From Algoriphagus aquaeductus (GTDB taxonomy: Bacteria; Bacteroidota; Bacteroidia; Cytophagales; Cyclobacteriaceae), in contig NZ_QKTX01000010.1 in NCBI RefSeq assembly GCF_003253485.1, positions 1 through 64,000 on the forward strand: a stretch of 64,000 nucleotides of DNA. Direction: 5' to 3'. Shown piece by piece: positions 45,707-54,387 of the stretch (the first letter of the stretch is position 1; each line of letters starts with the position of its first letter). The notes under the pieces were generated by a model. The model ran no database searches. It saw only the letters and a list, made by a program, of their open reading frames with translations, and was not told the DNA's origin. Position numbers and translations under genes: made by a program.

Positions 45707-46126
45707 ATGGCAAATAAACGCAACGTCACCGTCCGCATGAAGGCGGATTTGGAATATGAATCCCGCAATCCGCAGGGCAATCTGGTCAATATCGACATGT
45801 ATGATCCTGAGCATAAGCATGCACAGTCTCCGATGGATTTGCTGCTTTCGGCTTTGGGTGGATGTGCCTCCGTGGACGCTGTGCTCATGATGAAGAAAAA
45901 GCGCCGAGAGATCGTGGATTTCTTTGTGGAGGTAGAGGGAATTCGAAACGACGGCGTACCGGCGTTTTACACCGATATCGAGTTGAAATTTGTATTGGTT
46001 TCTCCCAATGCGACCGAGGAGGAATTTGCCAAGGTGGTGGCGCTTTCGGTAGAGAAATACTGTTCGGTGGCCTCATCGCTGAAGTCCAACATCACCTTTA
46101 AATCTGAAGTCCGCAGACCGGAATGA
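45707..46126 (+). CDS. OsmC/Ohr-family peroxide reductase
   Basis: 139 residues. The two reactive cysteines are in LGGCASVD (near residue 50) and EKYCSVASSL (near 116), the spacing of OsmC/Ohr proteins that reduce organic hydroperoxides with thiols. N-terminal beta sheet and central helix pattern agree. It lies after a 400-base repeat-rich gap and overlaps the next small gene by 4 bases (ATGA). Confidence 0.9.
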   Translation: MANKRNVTVRMKADLEYESRNPQGNLVNIDMYDPEHKHAQSPMDLLLSALGGCASVDAVLMMKKKRREIVDFFVEVEGIRNDGVPAFYTDIELKFVLVSPNATEEEFAKVVALSVEKYCSVASSLKSNITFKSEVRRPE

Positions 46127-46362
46127 GGGTAGTCAAGGAACTGGTCCGGGAGGAAATACGGGTGAGTATTTTCTCCTGGAACAATAAATACATCATCAAA
46201 TACGAGCTCGGGCCCATGGAGCAGACCTTCAAACTGAGCGAGATGGATGTTTTGGAGGAATCAGAGTTGGATGCTTTTTTGGAAGGCAGTTTTTTTGAAG
46301 AGATCAAAAATCGTTTTGAAGAAATGGGAAATTCTTTTCGACGACAAGTGGAAAATTTATAA
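46123..46362 (+). CDS. Small protein of unknown function
   Basis: 79 residues, no signal. Two or three short strands (EIRVSIFSWNNKYIIKYELG) are followed by a long acidic helix (residues 38-79: EESELDAFLEGSFFEEI). The start overlaps the OsmC stop by 4 bases, which supports it as a real coupled gene. No family is recognised. Confidence 0.7.
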   Translation: MRVVKELVREEIRVSIFSWNNKYIIKYELGPMEQTFKLSEMDVLEESELDAFLEGSFFEEIKNRFEEMGNSFRRQVENL

Positions 46363-46385
46363 TTTCCAGCAATCCTTACTTCCTT

Positions 46386-47396
46386 ATGAAGCTTGTTAAG
46401 TTTGTTGCAATTGCGCTTTTTCTGGTTTCCCTTTCGGCTTGTCAACAAGAGGCTGATGAAAATTTGGAACAAAAACTGGCAAGGTTAAAAGGGTTAATTG
46501 AAAACCTTGAATCGGAAGGGCAGCAAATGGCGGAGGAATTGGATGGTATTGCTCATTTTTATGAAAAGTTGGTCGATAAGAAAGATTCAATTCTGAAGAA
46601 TCCCGGCCCGTTCAAATACACCATGAATGAAGCTTTTTCGACAAATTTACCCGGGCAGGATTCGACCTTGAGTTCCATTATTATCCTCAATACCACAAAG
46701 GATCGAAAAAAAGCAGAGCAAGAAGTGCTGTTGACCAATTCATTGGATAGCGCTTTTGCAGTATTTTTTAAAAGAAATCCCATGGCCGTACAGATTTACT
46801 CCAATTCGGCATTGCAGGTGAGTAGGGTATATCCGGCTTATGACACCAAAAATATCGTCGATCCCGATATTGACGTCACGCAGTTCAATTTTTATTATGA
46901 AGCTGATCAAAAAAGAAATCCTTCCCGAGGTCTGGTTTGGATTCCGGATGCCTATGTCGATCCTGCCGGTAAAGGTTGGATATTGTCGCTGATTCATCCG
47001 GTGTATGACCGGGATAGTTTGTTTGCTGTTTTGGGGGTGGATTTTACGGTTTTGGATGTGATCAACCAGTACTTGGATGCAGTCAAAGGAAGTTTTCTTT
47101 TAGTCAATAGCAAAGGAGATATTGTGGCAGGAAAGGGAGATGCGATAGAGGCCTTAAGTATGCCTCCGCTCAAAAATCACGTCTATCGGGAAACGATTCA
47201 GGAAGACAATTTCCGTATTTCTGATTTCAATTTGTTTCACAGCAAAAGTGCAGAAGTGAGAAATATGGCTCAATCCTTTTTGCTGGAGAAAAAAAATCTG
47301 TTTGATTTTAAGGATGAGCCTGGTTTAAAGTCTGCCACATGTCTTTCATTTCAGAAAATCGACTGGTATCTTATTGAATTATTTCCAAATTATTGA
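46386..47396 (+). CDS. Lipoprotein with a PDC/Cache-like sensor domain
   Basis: 336 residues. A lipoprotein signal ends in LSAC, Cys19 being the lipidated residue. A coiled-coil helix (about 25-75) is followed by a PDC/Cache fold (about 85-290). The tell-tale parts are WIPDAYVDPAGKGWILSL and a second half DSLFAVLGVDFTVLDVI, where the D in GVDF is the usual ligand-contact position. It has no signalling output domain, but its stop overlaps the start of a hybrid histidine kinase gene (TGATG). It likely binds a small ligand in the periplasm and passes the signal to that kinase. Confidence 0.75.
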   Translation: MKLVKFVAIALFLVSLSACQQEADENLEQKLARLKGLIENLESEGQQMAEELDGIAHFYEKLVDKKDSILKNPGPFKYTMNEAFSTNLPGQDSTLSSIIILNTTKDRKKAEQEVLLTNSLDSAFAVFFKRNPMAVQIYSNSALQVSRVYPAYDTKNIVDPDIDVTQFNFYYEADQKRNPSRGLVWIPDAYVDPAGKGWILSLIHPVYDRDSLFAVLGVDFTVLDVINQYLDAVKGSFLLVNSKGDIVAGKGDAIEALSMPPLKNHVYRETIQEDNFRISDFNLFHSKSAEVRNMAQSFLLEKKNLFDFKDEPGLKSATCLSFQKIDWYLIELFPNY

Positions 47397-50251
47397 TGAT
47401 CCGTAAATTTTTCGACAGCTCCAACTTTGGCTTAACCACGATAGTAGGGGCAGTAATGATCATCTTGGTGATTTCGATTGGTGTTAGTTTTTTCAATGCG
47501 ATATACAATTCCCAGTTAGAGTCCAGAAAGGAGTTTTTGAATAAACAGACGGAATTGGCTTCCCGGGGGATCGAGTTTGAGCTTAACCGGTTTAAAGAAG
47601 AATCCAGGACCTTTCTTGCTTACTTAGAAACCGCCGAGCTTGACGAAAAAAAGGTTGAAAATGATTTGACCATCGCCACAAGACGCACATTCACTGCTTT
47701 CCCCAGACTTGTAGATTCTCTTTGGGTTGATTTGAAGGACTCTGTTTTGGTTTATACCCTTACCTCAAGAAATGATTTCATCCGAAGGTCGGTAAAGGAG
47801 TTTCCTCAGAAAAGCAGTGGAGAACAGCTTTTGGTAGAAGGGAAATCCGGCTATCGGGTGCTGTATTCATTTGATTTTTTGCAGTTTGCCAAAGAGTACT
47901 CGGCCAATTTTTACCAAACTCCAGGAGGGAGCAAATACCTTTTTTGGAACTCTACCTTATGGGATATCGGTGCCTCATCCTCAGAAAAAATCAAAACGAT
48001 TTCAGGTCCTCAGACTGATCCTATTTGGCGAGATATCCAAGTGGGTCTGAAGGGGTTTTATCCTGTTTCTTGGACGGATGATTCCCGTAAGGTGGAGGGA
48101 ATTTTGGCTCAATATCCATTTACCTATATTGATAATGGGACCTTTGCCTCCTTGGTTTTTACCGCTCCGGTGGAAAGTCTCACCTCAGGGATTTACAGTA
48201 CCTACTTTTACTTATTCATAGCCATGGTTTTTTTATTGATAGGGACCATCGGCTTTTTTATTATTTCGATCAAAAGCAGCCTCGAGGTTTCCCGAACCAA
48301 GGAAGAAAACTTGCGCGAGGTTTCTGAGCTTTTTGATCAACAAAATCTTTTACTCAAGGAACTCAGAGGCTTTGTTTTTTTTCATGATTACCGAGGAATG
48401 ATCCAGCGGGTCAGCGATGAAGTGGAGGAAGTGTTGGGACATCCAAAAGAAAGTTATTTGGAGGCATTCAAAGAGGGTGGAAAGCATCCTGTAGCCAATG
48501 CTGTCAAAGAGGAAATCAAGTTGGCCATTCAGGAAAACCGTGAATTTGTAGACATGGAATATGATGTCATCAAAAGCAATGGGGAAAAAATAAGAGTGAG
48601 GATTTTTGAAAAACTCATTTATGATGAATCCGGGAGGTTCAATGGAGGAATGGGGATCTGTACGGATATTTCTGAGCAGTATAAATCCAGAATAGCCATA
48701 ATTGAAAGTGAAAACAGACTGCGTACACTAATCAATAACCTGCCGGATGTGATTTTCATCTATGATAATGAAGGCAAGGTGTTGGACTTTCAGATCCAGG
48801 GAAGAGAAAATCTTCTGGAGCCTGCAAAATTTACCTTAGGTAAGAAACTTGAAGATTTTGTTCCTCATGATCAAGGAACCGAAGTCAAAGCGGCTTTCTT
48901 AAGAGCAAGAAATACCGGAAAAATTCAGGCTGTGGATGCTGTTTGGAAGGATGGGCCGGAAGGGTTGCGGCATTATGAAATCCGATTTTTCCCTCTGGAT
49001 CAGCATCAGATGATATCCATATCAAAGGATATTACCAGTCAGAAAATTTGGGAGAAGGGTCTTGTAGAGGCCATGAATTCTGCAGATCAGGCCAGTCGGG
49101 CCAAATCGGAATTTTTGGCAAATATGAGTCATGAAATCCGCACCCCGATGAATGGGTTGTTGGGAATTATTGATTTGCTCGAAAGTACCAACCTCAATAA
49201 AATCCAAAAGCAGTATGTAGATATCATCAAAAACTCGGGTAATTCACTTTTATCTATTATCAAGGATATTTTGGATTATTCCAAAATAGAATCAGGAAGG
49301 ATTGAGATTCAATATGAGGTGTTTAATCCGGTCGAGGAGGTTCGCGATCAAGTCAAAATCCTGTTGGGGATAGCCAAAAAGAAAGGAATCAAGCTCGACT
49401 TGAGTTTTGGGATGGAATCCGAAATTCTGGTAGAAGGAGATAAAGGCAAAATCAATCAGGTATTACTCAATTTGATCGGAAATGCGCTGAAATTTACTTC
49501 TGAAAAAGGCCGGGTTCATGTCAGCCTCAAAACAGAATCAGTTGATCAAAACCTGTTTTCCCTTCTATATCGAATAGAAGACAACGGAATTGGAATCTCA
49601 GAAGAGCATATTAAGCAGTTGTCTGATCCCTTTTTTCAGGTGGAGAGTTCAAGTACCCGATCCTACCAAGGTACAGGTTTGGGGCTCGCTATCGCAAAGA
49701 AATTGATCGAATTACTTGGCGGGGAAATGACCGTCCAAAGTCAACCCGGAAAAGGATCTGTATTCAGTTTTTCGGTATTGGTAAAAAAGGCCGATGGAAA
49801 TTCCCCAAAAAACAAGATACAGGAACTCACCTGGAAGGATATCAAGGAGATGGGGACGGAGTTTCCGTTGAGAATCTTATTGGCGGAGGACAATGAACTT
49901 AACCTGCAATTGATGACCCTGATGTTTCAGCAATTGGGATTTGAATTTGAAATTGCACGAAATGGAAAGGAGGCTTATGATAAAGTACAGGCTAAAAAAT
50001 TTGACGTCGTCCTGATGGATGTGCAGATGCCGATTATGAACGGACTTGAGGCAACCATAGAAATCCGGAAATTGCCTAATCAGGAAGATTTGGTCATAAT
50101 CGGCCTTTCTGCCAATGTGTTTGAGGAGGATCAAAAGAAAGCATTGGAAATCGGAATGGACGATTACCTGACCAAGCCGATTCGATTGACTGTGTTAGCG
50201 GATAAACTTGAATCTTATTTTCGAAAAGTCAGAGGAAAGGAATCGGACTGA
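47396..50251 (+). CDS. Hybrid sensor histidine kinase (PAS-PAS-HisKA-HATPase-REC)
   Basis: 951 residues from ATG 47396 (TGATG with the previous stop; TTG at 47393 is less likely). Membrane helices at about 14-34 and 270-292 enclose a periplasmic sensor. Two PAS domains follow (about 315-430 and 440-560). HisKA has phosphoacceptor His579 (NMSHEIRTPMNG). The ATPase domain has NLIGNALKFT and GTGLGLAIAKKL. The C-terminal receiver has Asp875 (VLMDVQMPIMNG) and a Lys in LTKPI. With no DNA-binding output, phosphate must pass to another protein. The co-translated PDC lipoprotein is a likely accessory sensor. Confidence 0.93.
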   Translation: MIRKFFDSSNFGLTTIVGAVMIILVISIGVSFFNAIYNSQLESRKEFLNKQTELASRGIEFELNRFKEESRTFLAYLETAELDEKKVENDLTIATRRTFTAFPRLVDSLWVDLKDSVLVYTLTSRNDFIRRSVKEFPQKSSGEQLLVEGKSGYRVLYSFDFLQFAKEYSANFYQTPGGSKYLFWNSTLWDIGASSSEKIKTISGPQTDPIWRDIQVGLKGFYPVSWTDDSRKVEGILAQYPFTYIDNGTFASLVFTAPVESLTSGIYSTYFYLFIAMVFLLIGTIGFFIISIKSSLEVSRTKEENLREVSELFDQQNLLLKELRGFVFFHDYRGMIQRVSDEVEEVLGHPKESYLEAFKEGGKHPVANAVKEEIKLAIQENREFVDMEYDVIKSNGEKIRVRIFEKLIYDESGRFNGGMGICTDISEQYKSRIAIIESENRLRTLINNLPDVIFIYDNEGKVLDFQIQGRENLLEPAKFTLGKKLEDFVPHDQGTEVKAAFLRARNTGKIQAVDAVWKDGPEGLRHYEIRFFPLDQHQMISISKDITSQKIWEKGLVEAMNSADQASRAKSEFLANMSHEIRTPMNGLLGIIDLLESTNLNKIQKQYVDIIKNSGNSLLSIIKDILDYSKIESGRIEIQYEVFNPVEEVRDQVKILLGIAKKKGIKLDLSFGMESEILVEGDKGKINQVLLNLIGNALKFTSEKGRVHVSLKTESVDQNLFSLLYRIEDNGIGISEEHIKQLSDPFFQVESSSTRSYQGTGLGLAIAKKLIELLGGEMTVQSQPGKGSVFSFSVLVKKADGNSPKNKIQELTWKDIKEMGTEFPLRILLAEDNELNLQLMTLMFQQLGFEFEIARNGKEAYDKVQAKKFDVVLMDVQMPIMNGLEATIEIRKLPNQEDLVIIGLSANVFEEDQKKALEIGMDDYLTKPIRLTVLADKLESYFRKVRGKESD

Positions 50252-50267
50252 GCACAAAAATAAATGT

Positions 50268-50351
50268 GGCTGCCTTATTTCTCTAAACACTTTCAGTTGC
50301 ACCGGAATAGTTCGGTCATCCGGTTCCTGATTGCGGAGTAATAAGGCAGCC
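50268..50351. other. Structured convergent intergenic element
   Basis: GGCTGCCTTATT (50268-50279) pairs perfectly with AATAAGGCAGCC (50340-50351). Inside, ACCGGA (50301-50306) pairs with TCCGGT (50319-50324). The element lies between two convergent genes and probably ends transcription from both, though the T-run is short; the long loop is unusual for a terminator. Confidence 0.65.
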
Positions 50352-50361
50352 TCTTTTGAAA

Positions 50362-51669
50362 TTATAGACTGGTAGTAAGGTCAAACGCCTCCAGGTAATC
50401 GGCTACTCTTCTGACAAACATTCCTCCCAAGGATCCATCAACCACCCGGTGGTCATAAGAATGGGAAAGGAACATTTTGTGGCGTATCGCGATCACATCT
50501 CCTGTGGGAGTCTCCACCACCGCAGGTTTTTTCACTATGGCACCGACTGCCATGATCGCTACCTGAGGCTGAGGAATGATAGGAGTACCCATTACATTTC
50601 CGAAAGAACCTACGTTAGACACGGTATAAGTACCTCCAGCCAGGTCATCCGCAGTGAGCTTATTATTTCTCGCCCGGTTGGCCAGATCGTTCACTTTTTT
50701 GGAAATGCCCACGAGGTTGAGCTGATCAGCATTTTTGATTATTGGAACAATCAGGTTTCCCGAAGGAAGCGCGACAGCCATGCCTACATTAATGTCTTTT
50801 TTCTTGATGATCCGATCTCCGTCCACAGATATATTGATCATCGGAAAATCCCGGATTGCCTTAGCCACAGCATCGATGAAGAATGGCGTATAGGTGATCC
50901 CTTCTCCATATTTTGCCTTATAAGCGTCTTTGTTTTTCTCTCTCCAAAGTACAATATTGGTCATGTCCGCCTCTACGAAGGATGTCACATGAGGAGAAAT
51001 CCGCTTGGAATCGACCATGCGTTGGGCGATCATCTTGCGCATACGATCCATCTCGATGATTTCATCAGTGGCCGAGATGCTGAGGTTTACACGCGGTTCA
51101 GCAATAGATGGAGCTGGGGAAACGGAAGTAGCTTTGGCTGGGGCAGGTACGGATTTATTTTTCAAATAATCCATCATGTCCTGCTTGGTCACTCTGCCTT
51201 CTTTTCCGGTTCCCGGAATTTTTGAAAGTTCTGTTGCAGAAATCCCTTCCTCTTTAGCAATACTCCTTACCAATGGGGAATAGAATCTCCCGTCTTCTCC
51301 CGGCGTTTCATCCAAAGGCTGGGCATCAGCCAAAAGGGTAGAAGTATTAGAGGGTGCTACTGCGATAAGTTCTTCTTTGCCCGGATCTACTTCAGCCTTT
51401 GGCTGAGAAGATGTAGGAGAATTTTCGCCTGAAGTTTCGATGATCGCAATAGGAGCACCAACAGCAACGACGTCTCCTTCCTTAGCCAGAATTTTTTTAA
51501 GAATTCCTCCATGCGTGGCCGGCACTTCGGTATCCACTTTATCTGTCGCTACCTCCAGGACAGATTCGTCCTGATCGATAGTGTCTCCTTCTTTCTTCAG
51601 CCAGGTAAGGATGGTGCCTTCTATGATACTTTCGCCCATTTTGGGCATCAGCATTTCTACACTTGCCAT
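50362..51669 (-). CDS. 2-oxo acid dehydrogenase E2 (dihydrolipoamide acyltransferase)
   Basis: 435 residues. Residues 1-78 are a lipoyl domain with Lys44 (ATDKVDTE) as the lipoylation site. A Pro/Ala linker, an E3/E1-binding domain (about 132-173, FYSPLVRSIAKEEG), another linker and the catalytic domain (about 200-435) follow. His407 and Asp411 (DHRVVDGS) are the active-site pair. It transfers an acyl group from lipoamide to CoA in a branched-chain, pyruvate or 2-oxoglutarate complex. No E1 or E3 gene is adjacent, so the complex type is unresolved; the single lipoyl domain fits a branched-chain or 2-oxoglutarate E2. Confidence 0.92.
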   Translation of the reverse strand: MASVEMLMPKMGESIIEGTILTWLKKEGDTIDQDESVLEVATDKVDTEVPATHGGILKKILAKEGDVVAVGAPIAIIETSGENSPTSSQPKAEVDPGKEELIAVAPSNTSTLLADAQPLDETPGEDGRFYSPLVRSIAKEEGISATELSKIPGTGKEGRVTKQDMMDYLKNKSVPAPAKATSVSPAPSIAEPRVNLSISATDEIIEMDRMRKMIAQRMVDSKRISPHVTSFVEADMTNIVLWREKNKDAYKAKYGEGITYTPFFIDAVAKAIRDFPMINISVDGDRIIKKKDINVGMAVALPSGNLIVPIIKNADQLNLVGISKKVNDLANRARNNKLTADDLAGGTYTVSNVGSFGNVMGTPIIPQPQVAIMAVGAIVKKPAVVETPTGDVIAIRHKMFLSHSYDHRVVDGSLGGMFVRRVADYLEAFDLTTSL

Positions 51670-51756
51670 ATCGGTTGAGGTAATTTAATTGGGTTTATAT
51701 TCAACTTTTAAAATTAAATTTTATTGAACAGCTACCCAAACCATCTGGATAAAATT

Positions 51757-53013
51757 TTATTTGTTATTCTGATTGAAACAAATCCTTAGCAAATTCAAAA
51801 CAGAAACGCCTGTTAGTTGAATATTCAGCATCCGATCTTGGGTCAATTGTAGTTTTCTGGTCTCCAAAAAACCCTCTCCGGCGCAGGCGATCCATACCGT
51901 TCCTACAGGTTTTTCTTCGGATCCTCCATCCGGACCGGCGATTCCGGTACTGGCCAACCCAAAGTCAGAACCAAATATTCTTCTTACACCTTCGGCCATT
52001 TCCATTGCGGTCTGCTCGCTCACCGCTCCAAACGATGCCAATGTTTCAGACTTTACTCCGAGGATATTCTCTTTGAATTGATTGTGGTAAGGTACTACCG
52101 AGCCCTGGAAATAATCAGAACTTCCGGGCACAGTCGTTACCAAATGTGACACGTAACCTCCCGAGCAACTCTCGGCTAAAGCTAAAGTTTTCCCCGCGTT
52201 CTTCAAAAGTTTGCCAATGGCACTTTCCAAAGACTCATCATCATATCCGTATATGTATTTGTCTATCAGTGGTATAACCTTCGATATTTGTGACTCTACT
52301 TGTTGGTATAGTTCATTCTTATCTGTGCCAAAAGCCGTTAATCTGAGTTTGACATGCCCTAGAGAGGGTAAGTAAGCCAATCGGATATGATCAGGGAGTG
52401 AGTTTTCCCAATCTTTGATGAGGTCTGCAAGCCAGCTTTCTCCGATCCCCACAGTTTTGACCACTTTATGGTAGATCACGGGAAGGTTGAAAATCCCGGA
52501 GAGTTTGGGTAATACAAAATCTTTCATCAGTTTTTTCATCTCATGAGGCACACCGGGCATTGACATCCAATAGGTTCCCTCGCGCTCAAACCACATCCCG
52601 GGAGCTGTACCGACTTCATTCGGTACATAGGTACAACAGGAAGGGAGGTGACCCTGAAGAATGTTAAGCTGGGTCATTTCCCTTCCCCTTTTTCGGAAAA
52701 ATTCCGTCACTGCCGCTACAGCTTCCGGGAATTCTATGATTTCACAGCCAAAATATTCTGCCAAGAGTGGTTTGGTTAGGTCGTCTTGAGTGGGTCCAAG
52801 GCCACCGGTGATCAAGATCAGATGCGCTCGCTTTTCCGCTGCCTCGAAAGCAGCCAAAATATCGGTTCGATTATCTCCAACTGTTGTCTTCCTGACGACT
52901 TTTACTCCCATCAAATCCAATTCTTGACTGATCCAATGGGAGTTGGTATCCATGATTTGGCCATAGAGGAGTTCGTCTCCTATGACGATGATTTCAGCGT
53001 TTACTAATTGCAT
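51757..53013 (-). CDS. cinA: CinA-family nicotinamide-nucleotide amidohydrolase
   Basis: 418 residues, the usual two-domain length. Residues 1-170 form the MoCF/COG1058 domain (GDELLYGQIMDTNSHW; TGGLGPTQDD; SMPGVPHEM). Residues about 255-415 form the CinA C-terminal deamidase (LALAESCSGGYVSHLVTTVPGSS, with the catalytic Ser in ESCSGG; GIAGPDGG). The enzyme degrades pyrophosphate and recycles NMN. It starts 8 bases after the SDR gene stop and may share its transcript. Confidence 0.95.
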   Translation of the reverse strand: MQLVNAEIIVIGDELLYGQIMDTNSHWISQELDLMGVKVVRKTTVGDNRTDILAAFEAAEKRAHLILITGGLGPTQDDLTKPLLAEYFGCEIIEFPEAVAAVTEFFRKRGREMTQLNILQGHLPSCCTYVPNEVGTAPGMWFEREGTYWMSMPGVPHEMKKLMKDFVLPKLSGIFNLPVIYHKVVKTVGIGESWLADLIKDWENSLPDHIRLAYLPSLGHVKLRLTAFGTDKNELYQQVESQISKVIPLIDKYIYGYDDESLESAIGKLLKNAGKTLALAESCSGGYVSHLVTTVPGSSDYFQGSVVPYHNQFKENILGVKSETLASFGAVSEQTAMEMAEGVRRIFGSDFGLASTGIAGPDGGSEEKPVGTVWIACAGEGFLETRKLQLTQDRMLNIQLTGVSVLNLLRICFNQNNK

Positions 53014-53021
53014 ATTCGGGA

Positions 53022-53807
53022 TTATCTGACTTTTGCTTTTCGGAGGATTATGGAGAAAATTCCAGGGAAAAATCGCTTTAGGTAGACGGCTAAGGTTTCC
53101 TTTCCTCCGATGTAGACCTCTTCTTTTTGGTATCGAATGGCTTCAAATATTTTTTTGGCGCATTTTTCAGGACTCATTCCCTTGGCTTGTGCTTCGTCCA
53201 TTTCGCCCAATGGACTTCCATCGGCGGTAAGGGCATTTACCGAAACCTGAGTTTGGATGAAACCTGGACAGATCAGGGTGACAGAAATTCCATCCTGATG
53301 GTGTTCTGCCCTCAAGGTTTCGAAAAATCCGTGAAGTGCATGTTTGGAAGCTGCATAGGCAGATCGGAAAGGCGATCCAAACTTACCGACCAAAGAGGTT
53401 ACCACCGCAAACTGCCCGGCTTTTCGTTGGATAAAATGCGGTAAGAGAGCTTTGGTGAGGGCTACTGTTCCAAAATAATTGACTTCCATGAGCTTTCGGT
53501 CAACCTCTAATTTTGTCTCTTGGATCATTGATCGCTGGCTGATTCCTCCATTGTGGAGAAGAATGTCGACCTGTCCAAAAAAGGAAATGGCCTCTTTTGT
53601 TTTTTTCTCAAAATCTGAATTGTCTGCAAGGTCCAATGGAAGAATCCGAATTGAGTCGGGGTTTTTGCATTCCTTTTTTACCCGTTCGAGTTCGTTGATT
53701 TTTCGTGCGGATAGAATCAGGGAATAGCCTTTTTCAGAAAACCTTTTAGCTGTTGCTTCTCCTATTCCGGAAGAAGCCCCGGTAATCCAAATGACAGGTT
53801 GGGTCAT
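53022..53807 (-). CDS. SDR-family short-chain dehydrogenase
   Basis: 261 residues. The cofactor motif is GASSGIGEATAKR near residue 10, NGG in LLHNGGISQRS, catalytic Ser in VTSLVGKFG and Tyr-x-x-x-Lys in YAASKHAL near 153. The LHGF after it and a C-terminal hydrophobic tail resemble DHRS7-like oxidoreductases. Substrate unknown. It sits 3 bases after folA and 8 bases before cinA, forming a short minus-strand operon. Confidence 0.9.
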   Translation of the reverse strand: MTQPVIWITGASSGIGEATAKRFSEKGYSLILSARKINELERVKKECKNPDSIRILPLDLADNSDFEKKTKEAISFFGQVDILLHNGGISQRSMIQETKLEVDRKLMEVNYFGTVALTKALLPHFIQRKAGQFAVVTSLVGKFGSPFRSAYAASKHALHGFFETLRAEHHQDGISVTLICPGFIQTQVSVNALTADGSPLGEMDEAQAKGMSPEKCAKKIFEAIRYQKEEVYIGGKETLAVYLKRFFPGIFSIILRKAKVR

Positions 53808-53810
53808 GGG

Positions 53811-54305
53811 TTAGTGTTTTTCGTAAGTCACAAAAGCGTATGGGAATTCGTTTTTTTCATCTGCCGGAAATTCTTCCCGTTCGGTTTCTTTCCATTTATC
53901 GGGATCAATTTGGGGGAAAAAGGTGTCTCCGTCCGGTTCTGCCTCGACTTCGGTGATTTCCAGTCGATCGCAGATGGGCATAGCTTCTTGGTAAATCTGT
54001 CCACCTCCAATGATGAAAAGTCGATCGACCTCTATTTTGTTGCAAAAAATAATCGCATCCTCAATTGATCTAAAGGAAAAATGGTTCTCGGGAGCTTGGT
54101 AATCGGGATCTCTGCTGATAATCAGATGGGTTCGATTGGGCAGTAAGCGACCCAGGGAATCGAATGTTTTACGTCCCATCAACACAAAATGTCCGCTTGT
54201 CAGATTTTTGAAGCGTTTGAGATCAGCTGAAAGCTTCCAAATCAGTTGATTGTCTTTGCCGATTACCTTGTTTTTTGCTACAGCCGCTATTAGAATGATT
54301 TGCAC
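53811..54305 (-). CDS. folA: Dihydrofolate reductase
   Basis: 164 residues, normal bacterial DHFR length. The N-terminus IILIAAVAKNKVIGKDNQLIW (the key parts are AVAKNKVIG and LIWKL) and FVLMGRKTFDSLG are characteristic. IIGGGQIYQEAMP binds NADPH. It reduces dihydrofolate to tetrahydrofolate. It opens a folA-SDR-cinA run. Confidence 0.95.
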   Translation of the reverse strand: MQIILIAAVAKNKVIGKDNQLIWKLSADLKRFKNLTSGHFVLMGRKTFDSLGRLLPNRTHLIISRDPDYQAPENHFSFRSIEDAIIFCNKIEVDRLFIIGGGQIYQEAMPICDRLEITEVEAEPDGDTFFPQIDPDKWKETEREEFPADEKNEFPYAFVTYEKH

Positions 54306-54307
54306 AG

Positions 54308-54347
54308 GTCTCTAAAGTTTGCCTTGAATTTACCAGACTTTAGAGAC
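54308..54347. repeat. Perfect 11-bp inverted repeat
   Basis: GTCTCTAAAGT (54308-54318) and ACTTTAGAGAC (54337-54347) face each other around an 18-base loop, just upstream of folA. No T-run follows; it may be a repeat element or an operator. Confidence 0.55.
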
Positions 54348-54355
54348 AAAAAGTT

Positions 54356-54385
54356 AAAAAGGGGACGATTTCGCCCCCTTTTTAA
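54356..54385 (-). terminator. Intrinsic terminator of the DUF4412 gene
   Basis: On the minus strand AAAAAGGGG-GCGA...TCG-TCCCCTTTTT: strong G-C stem with T-run, immediately after the stop at 54388. Confidence 0.8.
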
Positions 54386-54387
54386 TT

